Positions 9,752 through 17,200 of a DNA stretch of 29,464 nucleotides are shown here, piece by piece. Below the pieces are notes generated by a model, which worked only from the letters and a program-made list of their open reading frames with translations, was not told where the DNA came from and ran no database searches. How positions within the stretch are numbered: the stretch's first letter is position 1; every line of letters begins with the position of its first letter. Source of the DNA: an uncultured Shinella sp. (GTDB lineage: Bacteria > Pseudomonadota > Alphaproteobacteria > Rhizobiales > Rhizobiaceae); contig NZ_CAMLFY010000050.1 in NCBI RefSeq assembly GCF_946479415.1, forward strand, positions 1-29,464, written 5' to 3'. A program made the position numbers and the translations under genes.

Positions 9752-10366
9752 TCAGATCCTCTCCGGGAAACGAAAAACGCCGGCAATACGCTGGCGCCAG
9801 CAGGGCACGAGCGGCGATTCGATTACGGCCGCCTGCTCATAGGCATGGATAAACCGTCCCTCCGGCGCCGCGATGCCGGCATGTTTCGCCGCCACCCCGG
9901 TCCGCCAGCGAAAGATGAGGAGGTCCCCCGGCCGAAGCGCTGCGACCGGCAAAGCCGGCCCGCAATGCCGCGCGGCCGCCAGAAGCAACCGCTCCTCACC
10001 CGCCCGCTCCGCCCAATCGGGCGCATAGGGTGCCGGCACCTCGGGCTCCGCACCATAAAGCTCGCGCCAGACGCCGCGGATCAGCCCCAGACAATCGCAT
10101 CCGACGCCCTTCAGCGCGCCCTGATGCCGATACGGTGTGCCGATGAACCCGCGCGCGACGGCAACGACCCGCGCGCCAATCGGCCCCTCATCCGGCCTGC
10201 CGGCCGCCTTCTCCCCGCAAGCGGAGAGAAGGGAAGATGCGGCCGGCCCTTGCCCCATTACACCGTTCGAATAGGAAGAAGCCTCGCCACATGTCCCTTC
10301 TCCCCGTTCACGGGGAGAAGGTGGCCGGCAGGCCGGATGAGGGGCATCCGCCAGACGCTCAGTCAT
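9752..10366 (-). CDS. GTA gp14: NlpC/P60 cell-wall peptidase with repeat-derived N-terminal insert
   Basis: The 204-residue product has an NlpC/P60 domain beginning at GARVVAVARGFIGTPYRHQ. The catalytic cysteine lies in CDCLGL (C92) and the catalytic histidine in KHAGI (H162). It is the tail-associated peptidase of the GTA family and cuts peptidoglycan during DNA entry. The chosen ATG overlaps the last 8 bp of gp13. Residues about 8-62 (APHPACRPP to DEGP) are encoded by a palindromic repeat inserted between the first codons and the conserved domain; GTA peptidases normally start only a few residues before the IGTPYRHQ-like motif. No convincing start codon lies between the repeat and the domain, so translation probably runs through the repeat. 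An ATG inside the repeat (residue 37) is the alternative start but lacks a visible ribosome binding site. Confidence 0.9.
   Translation of the reverse strand: MTERLADAPHPACRPPSPRERGEGTCGEASSYSNGVMGQGPAASSLLSACGEKAAGRPDEGPIGARVVAVARGFIGTPYRHQGALKGVGCDCLGLIRGVWRELYGAEPEVPAPYAPDWAERAGEERLLLAAARHCGPALPVAALRPGDLLIFRWRTGVAAKHAGIAAPEGRFIHAYEQAAVIESPLVPCWRQRIAGVFRFPERI
10183..10345. repeat. RIME-like palindromic element D, inside the gp14 coding sequence
   Basis: This 163-bp element has long inverted terminal arms. The outer 23 bp (gcccctcatccggcctgccg... and its complement ending ...ccggatgaggggc) are perfect, and the match extends with a few mismatches to about 51 bp per arm. Each arm also folds on itself through ttctcccc...ggggagaa. 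It resembles the two-palindrome Rhizobium intergenic mosaic elements. It lies wholly inside gp14 and keeps the frame open. Confidence 0.88.
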
Positions 10367-11249
10367 AGAGCGGCCTCCCGTCATGCACGGTGTCGCCATC
10401 GGCATAGCCATAGGTGAAATCGCTGCCCGGCATGTGTGGAAACCCGCGAAAATTCAGCTGGTTGGCAAACTTCGCCTTGCAGGTCGAAAACCGCTTGTCG
10501 CAGCCCGCCGTCACCTGCAACGCGTCACCCACGGCAAGCCCGGCCGGCACCGGCAGCCAGAGCAGCAGCGCATCCGCACCATCAACCTTGCGATGATCTT
10601 CGATATCGGCCGAGAGCCCCGCCGCCACCCCGCTTGCCACTGTCAGCACACCGTAACGGAAAAACCGCTCGGCAAATCCCGAGAGGCCACCGACCTTCAG
10701 CCGCATCTCGTCGAGCACCGCCAGCACCGTCGCCGTGGCCCGATAGGCCGGCGCGGTGGCATCGACGCCACAACGCGCGTCCCCGAACACAGCATCGCAA
10801 CGGTGCCCGTAGATGCGCCCGCGCACCTGATCGAGCCCATGCGTCAGCCGCCGCAGTTCGGCGCGAAACAGCCCGCCCTCACGCCGGACCTCGCCGAGCT
10901 CCGCCGTGCGCAACAACAGCCGTTCGGAAGGGTCCTGCCAATTGACCGTGAAAACCTCGACCTTTGCCCCGTCATACCGCCCGGCCGCAAGGTCGGCCTC
11001 ACCGATCGCGTCGGCGGAAAAGCCGCCCGAGACCTCGCCGCTCTCGGCGGCAAGGCCGTTGCCGTCCTCCGCCTCGCTCGCCTCGAAACCGCTCGCCGCC
11101 ACATAGTCCGTGCCACCGAAGGAGAGACTGCGGTCATGATCGGTAAAGCCCAGCACGACCCCGTCGCGCCGTGTCACGCGCCAGGCATGGCAGAGCGTCG
11201 TCGCCCCGCCGTCGAGATGGGCCTGAAGTCCCGCCGGGATCGTCCTCAT
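10359..11249 (-). CDS. GTA gp13: DUF2163 baseplate hub protein with four-cysteine site
   Basis: This 296-residue protein belongs to the DUF2163/phage BR0599 family. Its C-terminal half carries C151 and C160 (GHRCDAVFGDARCGVD) and C250 and C257 (AGCDKRFSTCKAKF), followed by the typical NQLNFRGFPHMPG. In the R. capsulatus GTA the equivalent hub protein coordinates an iron-sulfur cluster through such cysteines, so an Fe-S site is likely here. The N-terminal part (FTDHDRSLSFGG) is characteristic. It is coupled to gp12 by a 4-bp ATGA overlap and to gp14 by an 8-bp overlap. Confidence 0.93.
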   Translation of the reverse strand: MRTIPAGLQAHLDGGATTLCHAWRVTRRDGVVLGFTDHDRSLSFGGTDYVAASGFEASEAEDGNGLAAESGEVSGGFSADAIGEADLAAGRYDGAKVEVFTVNWQDPSERLLLRTAELGEVRREGGLFRAELRRLTHGLDQVRGRIYGHRCDAVFGDARCGVDATAPAYRATATVLAVLDEMRLKVGGLSGFAERFFRYGVLTVASGVAAGLSADIEDHRKVDGADALLLWLPVPAGLAVGDALQVTAGCDKRFSTCKAKFANQLNFRGFPHMPGSDFTYGYADGDTVHDGRPLYD

Positions 11250-11881
11250 GGCTTGATCTCCACCAGGGGAATGGAGGGGATGCGCCCGGCGTTGAACTGC
11301 GCCAGGTCGATATCGATGCGGTCGGTATCGAACCGCACCGGCACGTCGAATTCGAACCCTGCGCGAATGGTGCCGGAGGCCGGGATCTTGCCCGGCTTGA
11401 AGGTCACGATGCCTGTCGCCGCATCCACCGTATAGTCGGCCGCCGGCACCGCACTCCCCGCAACCGAAACAATCACCGACCCGGCCACCGGCTTTTCGAT
11501 CGCGCGCACCGTCGCGCCGCCCGCATCCGCATAGCGCTTCACCAGCTGGAACGCCGCCGTCACGCCATCGCCCGTGCCGATCTGCTGATCGCCCGCCGCC
11601 GGCAAGGCACCCGGCACACCGGAGCGGTGATCGACGGGATCGCGAAAGCGGAACCCGTAAAACTGCCCCGCCCGCGCCTCGAAGAAGGCCAGCACCGCAT
11701 AGAGATCGTCGATCGAGCGCACGCCCGATCCGGCATCGTAGCGGCGCCGTGCATCCTGCCAGCGCCGGTTGCGGTTTTCCCGCCCGTTGGACAGGCTGAC
11801 GATATCCGTGCGCCGCACCGGTCCGCCGCTGGTGCCGAGCGCCACGCGCAGCGGAAACCGCACCTCGTGAAATCCTGCCAT
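11246..11881 (-). CDS. GTA gp12: DUF2460 distal tail protein
   Basis: The 211-residue protein has the DUF2460 pattern: FHEVRFPLRVALGTSGGP at the start, FYGFRFRDPVDH in the middle and FDVPVRFDTD near the end. The family forms the distal tail ring joining the tail tube to the hub. A GGAG ribosome binding site lies 6-7 nt before the ATG. Its stop overlaps the gp13 start. No oddities. Confidence 0.93.
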   Translation of the reverse strand: MAGFHEVRFPLRVALGTSGGPVRRTDIVSLSNGRENRNRRWQDARRRYDAGSGVRSIDDLYAVLAFFEARAGQFYGFRFRDPVDHRSGVPGALPAAGDQQIGTGDGVTAAFQLVKRYADAGGATVRAIEKPVAGSVIVSVAGSAVPAADYTVDAATGIVTFKPGKIPASGTIRAGFEFDVPVRFDTDRIDIDLAQFNAGRIPSIPLVEIKP

Positions 11882-11908
11882 CTCAGTCTCCGATGTAAAA
11901 ACGGGGCG

Positions 11909-12457
11909 TCACAGGCTGCGCTGTCCACGCCCCACGGCGCGCGTCAGCATGGCCGCGATCTGCCCCTCGGATTTGCGAAAACTCGTCGCGTCCTGCGCCG
12001 TCACGTTGAAGACGATGCGTGCACCTGCACTGCCGCCGCCCTCGCTCGCCACGCCGAGCGCTCCGTCCGGCCCGCGTTTCAGCGGCAGGATCGCCTCCGC
12101 CCCCGCCTCGCCCATCAGGCCAAGCCCGCCGCCACTGCCGCCGCCGAAATAGGTCGGCGCCGCCACGACACCGCCCTTGGCAAAGGGCGTCACCCCGCCG
12201 AGCAGCGAGGAAACACCGGAAGACAGCATGCCCTCCAGAGGCTTCAGCCCGACGGAGAGCGCGATATCGCTCATCCGCCGCGCAAGCCCGGTCAGCACAC
12301 CCTCCAGCCCTTTGCCATCGACGACCGCGCCCCTCAGCGCACCCGTCAGCGCCGAGCCGAAGGAGCGCGAACGCGCCTCCAAGTCGTCGAAGATGGTGGA
12401 AAGCTGCTCGGCGGTCTGCTTGGTGCCATCGAGCGACCTATTGTCCGTCTCAGCCAT
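11909..12457 (-). CDS. GTA gp11: short tail tape measure protein
   Basis: The 182-residue protein contains helical segments (FDDLEARSRSFGSALTGALRG, GLARRMSDIALSVGLKPLEG). A Gly-rich segment follows with FAKGGVVAAPTYF and GLMGEAGAEAILPLKRGPDG, the signature end of phage lambda-like tape measure proteins. Phage tape measures are usually many hundreds of residues; the small size fits the short tails of GTA particles and is similar to the R. capsulatus gp11 (a little over 200). It starts 3 bp after the gp10.1 stop. Confidence 0.9.
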   Translation of the reverse strand: MAETDNRSLDGTKQTAEQLSTIFDDLEARSRSFGSALTGALRGAVVDGKGLEGVLTGLARRMSDIALSVGLKPLEGMLSSGVSSLLGGVTPFAKGGVVAAPTYFGGGSGGGLGLMGEAGAEAILPLKRGPDGALGVASEGGGSAGARIVFNVTAQDATSFRKSEGQIAAMLTRAVGRGQRSL

Positions 12458-12460
12458 GGT

Positions 12461-12664
12461 TCACTCCTTCTCGTCGGGAAAGGCCAGCATCAGGGCCGTC
12501 AGGTCAGCCCGCTGGGTCGCGATCGGTGTCGGGCGCAGCAGGCCGAGCGCATAGGCCAGCTCGCGCGGCGTCATCGCCCAGAAATCGCGCGTAGAAAGCC
12601 GCATCCGGCAGAGCCCGGCATGAAGCACCGCCTCCCAGGGGAAGGCGGCGGCTTCCGCACTCAA
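12461..12664 (-). CDS. GTA gp10.1: small tail assembly chaperone-like protein, TTG start
   Basis: The 67-residue product (AFPWEAVLHAGLCRMRLSTRDFWAM then TPRELAYALGL) matches the small phage tail assembly chaperone family found after gp10 in GTAs (DUF2376/TIGR02216 type). The start is read as TTG at 12664-12662, which overlaps the gp10 stop in TTGA. The longer upstream frame is a shadow of gp10. At about 67 residues the length is normal for the family. Translation probably depends on coupling to gp10. Confidence 0.8.
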   Translation of the reverse strand: MSAEAAAFPWEAVLHAGLCRMRLSTRDFWAMTPRELAYALGLLRPTPIATQRADLTALMLAFPDEKE

Positions 12665-13017
12665 GCCGAATGCGGCACCGGAGGGTTTGCCGCCTCTCCC
12701 TCCGACTCGAAGGTCGCCTGCAAGAGTTGAGCGGTGATGCGCGCAAAGCCGGCAAGCCCATCGGCCACCGCCATGCCCGCCACGTCCTCGTCGCTGAACA
12801 GGTTGCCCGCGCCGCGCAGCCCCGCGCCGATGATGCGGATGAGGTCTTCCGCCTTCAGCCGGCCCGAGGAGAAGCGCTCTGCGAGCCCCGCCATGCTGTC
12901 GACGGCAAAAGCCGTCTCCAGTTCGGCAAGCGCCCCCAGCGTCAGGCACAGCACGCGCCGCTCGCCGTCGAGAAAAGCCTCGATCTCGCCGCGCCGCCGG
13001 TTTGCCCGCGCGCCCAT
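12661..13017 (-). CDS. GTA gp10: tail assembly chaperone (GTA TAC family)
   Basis: The 118-residue protein starts MGARANRRRGEIEAFLDG and contains LCLTLGALAELETAF and AEDLIRIIGAGLRGAG. These are the hallmarks of the GTA family protein homologous to phage tail assembly chaperones (Phage_TAC_11). The ATG is part of a TGATG overlap with the gp9 stop; a GTG one codon upstream is the alternative. Its partner gp10.1 follows with an overlapping start, the usual two-gene chaperone layout. Confidence 0.92.
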   Translation of the reverse strand: MGARANRRRGEIEAFLDGERRVLCLTLGALAELETAFAVDSMAGLAERFSSGRLKAEDLIRIIGAGLRGAGNLFSDEDVAGMAVADGLAGFARITAQLLQATFESEGEAANPPVPHSA

Positions 13018-13424
13018 CACAGTGCCCCGAAGGTCAGGGCACCCGCCGATTCCAGCGCGATCTCGAACAGGACCTCCCCGTCATGCGCGCCGGAATATTC
13101 CAGCGCCGCCACCTGGAAAGGCCCGGCAATCGTCCCGAAATCCGGAATGACGATCTGCCAGTCGGCAATCGTGCCGGCAAAGAACACCGAGCGCACCAGC
13201 GCGTCCGATGCCTGATCCTTGAAGATACCGCTGCCGCTGACAGCCGCGCGCTGCACGCCCGCGCCGCCGAGCAGTTCGCGCCAACGCCCCGCCGAATCCG
13301 CGTCCGTCACGTCGACGATCTGCGCATTGAACGACAGCCGCTTCGAGCGCAGCCCTGCGACGGTCGCAAAGCCCGCCCCGTTCTCGATCTTGAGCAGCAG
13401 ATCGCGCCCCTTCTGTGCCACCAT
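13017..13424 (-). CDS. GTA gp9: major tail tube protein (TP901-1 family)
   Basis: The 135-residue protein starts MVAQKGRDLLLKIENGAGF and has the TP901-1-type major tail protein pattern, with SFNAQIVDVTDADSAGRWRELL and SGSGIFKDQASDALVR. It polymerises into the tail tube through which DNA passes. A ribosome binding site (AAAGGA) precedes it. It is coupled to gp10 by TGATG. Confidence 0.94.
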   Translation of the reverse strand: MVAQKGRDLLLKIENGAGFATVAGLRSKRLSFNAQIVDVTDADSAGRWRELLGGAGVQRAAVSGSGIFKDQASDALVRSVFFAGTIADWQIVIPDFGTIAGPFQVAALEYSGAHDGEVLFEIALESAGALTFGAL

Positions 13425-13449
13425 GGCCAGGTCCTTTCCTCTGGAGTGT

Positions 13450-13851
13450 TCAGGTTTCCGGTTCCGTCACCGCGCGAAACTGCATTTTGGCGCGGTGGAA
13501 ACGGTCGTCGCGCTCGACGCGCGTCTCGCGATGGAAGAGAAAAACGAGGCGGTGTCCGCCAAGCGTGAGCGCCGCATCGTGCAGCGCCATGCGCACCGCA
13601 GCGGCGATTGTCTGCGCCTGCCGGTGCCCGGCCGCATCGGACCAGATATCCAGCGTCACATCGTGCTCCTCGCCCGGCTCCGTCGCCGTCGAATGGTCGC
13701 TGCTGTCGATGCCGGCAATCACGACGAGGGGTGCCGTCGGTGCGGAAGGACGCCGGTCGGTGACCGCATTGCCGCCGATCAGCGCCGTCAGCGCCACGTC
13801 ACCTGAAAGCCGTACGAAGATCGCCTTCTGCAGAGCGGATGCCGCGCTCAT
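13450..13851 (-). CDS. GTA gp8: DUF3168 tail terminator
   Basis: The 133-residue DUF3168 protein (MSAASALQKAIFVRLSGDVALTAL at the start; EHDVTLDIWSDAAGHRQAQTI in the middle) corresponds to the tail terminator that caps the tail tube at the neck. AGGAG lies 8 nt before the ATG, inside the 3' end of gp7, and the genes overlap by 4 bp. Confidence 0.91.
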   Translation of the reverse strand: MSAASALQKAIFVRLSGDVALTALIGGNAVTDRRPSAPTAPLVVIAGIDSSDHSTATEPGEEHDVTLDIWSDAAGHRQAQTIAAAVRMALHDAALTLGGHRLVFLFHRETRVERDDRFHRAKMQFRAVTEPET

Positions 13852-14186
13852 GGCTTGATCTCCTCACAGTCGCAGAGCGTGTAGCGCGCGGTCTCGTCCG
13901 GATCGCGAAAGCTATGAATGGAGAAGAGGCGCGCGCCCTTGCGAAGCCGCATGCCGCCGGCGAGATCGCTTCGCTGCCTAAGCCAGATGCGGTGCGTCAC
14001 CGTCACCGGCAACACACCGGCGGCCTCCTCCGCACGGGCCGAGACCGGCTCGATGCGCGCCCAGAGCGTCGCCAGCGCCGAAAAACTCTGCGTGACGCCG
14101 CCCTGCCCGTCCGGCGTTTCCACCGGCCGCTCCAGCACGAGCCGGGCCGAAAGCGCGCCGGGATCGATCGTTCCCCTGCGCGCCAT
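13848..14186 (-). CDS. GTA gp7: head closure / head-tail adaptor protein
   Basis: The 112-residue protein has the SPP1 gp16-like head-tail joining pattern: GALSARLVLERPVETPDGQGG then WARIEPVSA, and ITHRIWLR-like VTHRIWLRQRSD followed by FSIHSFRDPDE. The ATG chosen lies in a TGATG overlap with the gp6 stop; a start six codons earlier is possible but would increase the overlap. Confidence 0.91.
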   Translation of the reverse strand: MARRGTIDPGALSARLVLERPVETPDGQGGVTQSFSALATLWARIEPVSARAEEAAGVLPVTVTHRIWLRQRSDLAGGMRLRKGARLFSIHSFRDPDETARYTLCDCEEIKP

Positions 14187-14755
14187 CACAGCCTCCGCCG
14201 GCAATGCGGCGCGATCAGCCGCTCATATCCCTGCGGCACCGCCCCCGGCTGGTCGTCGAGCGAGAGCACGCCGCGCAGTTCGAACATGGCGGCGACATGC
14301 AGCGTGAGCGCCCGTTTCAGCGTATCCGGCACATCCGCGCCGCTCTCGCCGAAACCGGCGGTGAAATCGATCTCGATGCCGTTCAGCGCCCGCTCCGTCG
14401 CCCGCCGCTCCGGCAGAACCAGTCGCGCCGGCCGCGCCGCGCCATCCAGCACATAACCTGATGTATCGAGTTCGACCGGTGCACCGGAGGTATCGTAAAC
14501 CGTCACGATCTCAACGGTTTGCACCGGCCCTCTGGCAATCTGAATCACCCGTCCCTCCGGCCAGTCGTCGAGATAGAGGCGCAGTTGCCGGGAAATCAGG
14601 CAGAGCCCCGTCTGGCTTTCGAGATGAAGGCGCGCCGTGCGGATCAGCGCCGTCAGCAGCGTGTCCTCCTCGGTCGTCTCCAGGCGCAGATGCGCCTTCA
14701 CCTCCGCAAGCGTGACCGGCTCGACGGCGGGCGGCAAAAGTTCGGTTATGGTCAT
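14186..14755 (-). CDS. GTA gp6: head-tail connector protein
   Basis: The 189-residue protein (start MTITELLPPAVEPVTLAEVK; then HLRLETTEEDTLLTALIRTAR) belongs to the phage gp6-like head-tail connector family, which attaches to the portal. The family start motif P-V-T-L-A-E-V-K-x-H-L-R fixes the start at this ATG. A longer frame upstream runs into the repeat element and is not believed. The 259 bp between this start and the capsid stop hold repeat A and otherwise no gene. Confidence 0.92.
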   Translation of the reverse strand: MTITELLPPAVEPVTLAEVKAHLRLETTEEDTLLTALIRTARLHLESQTGLCLISRQLRLYLDDWPEGRVIQIARGPVQTVEIVTVYDTSGAPVELDTSGYVLDGAARPARLVLPERRATERALNGIEIDFTAGFGESGADVPDTLKRALTLHVAAMFELRGVLSLDDQPGAVPQGYERLIAPHCRRRL

Positions 14756-14871
14756 GGGATCCTGTCCGATGGGAGGAGGATGCGGGCGCGGCCGGGAGGA
14801 AAACCGCGCCCGCTGCACTGGCGTCAGGGAAGGCCGCCGGTGCGGGAGAAATTGGAAGGTGCTTCTGAAAG

Positions 14872-15007
14872 ACCCCCTCTGCCTGCCGGCATCTCCCCCA
14901 CAAGGGGGGAAAAAGAGGGAGGCTTGCTCCTCACTCAAAAAGGGAGAACGAAGGGATCGGCGAGGTAAGTCCCTCCCCCTTGTGGGGAGGGATTTAGGGA
15001 GGGGTCT
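14872..15007. repeat. Palindromic element A between capsid and gp6
   Basis: This element of about 136 bp has a left arm with ctgccggcatctcccccac and a right arm with cccccttgtggggaggg. The arms are inverted copies of each other and each also folds on itself (ccccc...ggggg). The centre differs from the other copies, while the arms are almost identical to elements B and C. It lies only 7 bp from the capsid stop codon, in the non-coding gap before gp6. Confidence 0.88.
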
Positions 15008-15014
15008 TCCGCCC

Positions 15015-16265
15015 TCAGCTCACCGAGAACTTCACCAGCTTGATCGCCTCGAAGTTCTGCACCCCGCCACCGACACGCTTGGTCGTGTAGAACAGCACAT
15101 AGGGCTTGGCGGAATAGGGGTCGCGCAGCACACGCACGCCCGTGCGGTCGACGACGAGATAGCCGGCACGGAAATCGCCGAAGGCGAGAGAGAAGCTGTC
15201 GGCTGCAATATCCGGCATGTCCTCGGCTTCCGCGATGCCGAAGCCCAGCAGCGAAGCGGCCTGGCCGGCCGTTGCCGGCGGGCGCCAGAGATAGTTGCCG
15301 TCAGCATCCTTGAACTTGCGGATCTGCGCCTGCGTCTTGCGGTTCATGACGAAATTGGCGTTCTGCCGATAGCCGGCCTTCAGCGCATAGATCGTATCGA
15401 GCAGCGTGTCGGAGGGGTTGCTGGCCTTGAAGGCACCCGCCGCACCGGAGGCGATGTAGCCGATATTGCCCCAGGCCCAGCCGGCATCGGCGACATTGGT
15501 GTAGGAGAGAAAACCCTTCGGCTTGTTGGTGCCGTCGCCGGAGATGAAGGCCGTGCCTTCCTGCTCGGCGAAGACGATATCGACCTCCGAGGCGATCCAG
15601 CTTTCGACATCGACGGCCGCGTCATCAAGCAGTGCGGGCGTCGCCGCCGGCATGGCGTAGAGTTCCATGGTCGGGAAGGAGAGTTCGGCGAGCTGCGCAT
15701 TGCTGGTCTGCGGCCGCGATGCCGTCTCCGCCACCCAGCCGGCGGCCATGCCGGAGGTCGCGAAGGGCTTCTTCAGCACGGTGCCCGAGACCTGCCGCAC
15801 CGTCGCAAGCGCGCGGATCGGCGAGACCGTGGACAGCCGGCGACCGATATCGGTATCCGTCTCCGGCGGCACGACATAGCCGCCATCGGCCGCCGAGCCG
15901 ACGGACATCGCCTTCTCCTCCAGCGCCCGCAGCGCGCTTTCGTCGCCGCGGCGCATATAGGCGGAGAAGGCCGCCTTGTGCTCGGCCGCTTCCAGGCTCA
16001 CGGCCCCGCTGCCGCCGAGCGCCGGGCGCGCCTTCTTCAGCGCCAGCTGGTCGAGCACGCGCTTGTGGTCGTCCATGGCGCGGTTGATGCGGTCGACCTT
16101 TTCGCGCGTCACCACGTCGGCGGTCAGTTTCTGCTCGATTTCGCCGAGCCTGATGTCGTTGGTCTCCTTGAAGGCCTCGAAGGCCTGCATGAAGTCGTCG
16201 AAGGCGGCGGTCATCGTTTCCGGCACGGCCTTGATTTCCGGCGCGGTTTTGCTGGTATCCGTCAT
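15015..16265 (-). CDS. GTA gp5: HK97-fold major capsid protein
   Basis: The 416-residue protein starts MTDTSKTAPEIKAVPETM. It has a helical N-terminal scaffold-like delta domain (about 1-110, coiled coil around FDDFMQAFEAFKETNDIRLGE). The HK97-type shell domain follows: GGYVVPPETDTDIGRR, LPT-like SFPTMELYAMPAATPALLDD, and FISGDGTNKPKGFL. The start is supported by GGAG 9 nt upstream; the much longer open frame upstream runs antiparallel to real genes in other frames and is rejected. The N-terminal region is expected to be removed by the protease encoded just upstream. Confidence 0.96.
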   Translation of the reverse strand: MTDTSKTAPEIKAVPETMTAAFDDFMQAFEAFKETNDIRLGEIEQKLTADVVTREKVDRINRAMDDHKRVLDQLALKKARPALGGSGAVSLEAAEHKAAFSAYMRRGDESALRALEEKAMSVGSAADGGYVVPPETDTDIGRRLSTVSPIRALATVRQVSGTVLKKPFATSGMAAGWVAETASRPQTSNAQLAELSFPTMELYAMPAATPALLDDAAVDVESWIASEVDIVFAEQEGTAFISGDGTNKPKGFLSYTNVADAGWAWGNIGYIASGAAGAFKASNPSDTLLDTIYALKAGYRQNANFVMNRKTQAQIRKFKDADGNYLWRPPATAGQAASLLGFGIAEAEDMPDIAADSFSLAFGDFRAGYLVVDRTGVRVLRDPYSAKPYVLFYTTKRVGGGVQNFEAIKLVKFSVS

Positions 16266-16279
16266 GCGTGTCGTCTCCG

Positions 16280-16840
16280 TTAGCGTTTCATCATCATCCG
16301 GGCCGCCCGGCGCATGGTGCGCACGAGCTCCGTTTCCTTGTCGCGGAACCACCGCGCATTCTTCACGTTCGACACCCGCGCCGAAGGGAGCATCGGAAAG
16401 GTGACGATCGAGATTTCCCAGAGGTCGGCCTCCAGGATGCGGCGCACGCCGCTCGTCCGGTCGGTCTTCGAGCGCACCGTCTGGAAGCCGATGGAGAGCC
16501 CGTCGAGCGCGCCCGATTTCATGAGGTTCAGCACCTCGCGCGCCCGCGCCACGCCGGGCGAAAGCACGCCCTCGACATAGAGCCCGCGCGCATCCTCGCG
16601 GATGGTGCGCCAGCGCCCGATGGGTTCGGCCGGATCGTGCTGGAAGAGCATGCGCACGCCCGACGGCCCGCGCTTGTCCAGCGAGCGCCCGAAGGCGCCG
16701 GGCGCGATCGCGTCCTTGCCGAGATCCACCTCGCCGAAGAGGCTCGCATAACCGGAAAACACCCCGTCGCCGGTCACACCCGCAAGCGTCAGATCGGCAT
16801 ACTTTTTCGTCCGCCAGACCGGCAGGTCGGTGGTTGTCAT
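16280..16840 (-). CDS. GTA gp4: HK97-family prohead protease
   Basis: The 186-residue protein has the prohead protease core: FSGYASLFGEVDLGKDAIAPGAF, FQHDPAEPIGRW with catalytic H68, LDGLSIGFQT with catalytic S116, and LWEISIVTFPM with E142. It processes the capsid and maturation proteins. GGAG lies 6 nt before the ATG. The gene ends 14 bp before the capsid start. Residues and length are normal. Confidence 0.95.
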   Translation of the reverse strand: MTTTDLPVWRTKKYADLTLAGVTGDGVFSGYASLFGEVDLGKDAIAPGAFGRSLDKRGPSGVRMLFQHDPAEPIGRWRTIREDARGLYVEGVLSPGVARAREVLNLMKSGALDGLSIGFQTVRSKTDRTSGVRRILEADLWEISIVTFPMLPSARVSNVKNARWFRDKETELVRTMRRAARMMMKR

Positions 16841-16891
16841 TGTTGTCTCCGTTTGAAAGGGGAATTGGGCGGCAGGACAGACGGCAGCGCG

Positions 16892-17200
16892 CTATTGCCT
16901 CATCCGCTCCGCCATGCGCGCCAGCACGCCGAGCCCCCACCAGGCCGAAAGGCTCGCCGCCGCCGAACCCGTCAGCAGCACTTCCGCCGGCCCGAGATAG
17001 CCGGCAATGCCGAGCCGGACCGCGATCCAAAGCCCCGCCGGCCCCCCGAAGACGAGACCGCAAGCAAGCCCGGTGAGGAACCGGCACCCCGCCTCGCGGC
17101 GGCTTTTCGGCAGGAGATAGATGAGCGACACGGCAGCACCCGCCGACGCGCCGACCAGCCGGGCCGTCCAAAGCCCGCCGTCGTTTCCGAAGTCAGCCAT
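16892..17200 (-). CDS. DUF6107-like small membrane protein of the GTA cluster
   Basis: The 102-residue protein starts MADFGNDGGLWTARLVGASA. It has three hydrophobic segments (about 12-27, 40-62, 74-95) with a short basic loop PKSRREAG. Similar proteins of unknown function sit between portal and protease genes in rhizobial GTAs. AAAGG precedes the ATG; the longer frame upstream enters the hairpin region and is rejected. Its role could be in assembly at the membrane, but that is a guess. Confidence 0.75.
   Translation of the reverse strand: MADFGNDGGLWTARLVGASAGAAVSLIYLLPKSRREAGCRFLTGLACGLVFGGPAGLWIAVRLGIAGYLGPAEVLLTGSAAASLSAWWGLGVLARMAERMRQ

Noticed and set aside
14755..14938. Longer N-terminus for gp6
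   Set aside because: The extension reads through repeat A, while the family start motif begins at the ATG at 14755.
15015..17171. A single 718-residue open frame on the minus strand covering capsid and more
   Set aside because: Only the last 416 codons match a capsid. The upstream part is an out-of-frame reading of the protease and DUF6107 genes, and a clear ribosome binding site marks the capsid ATG at 16265.
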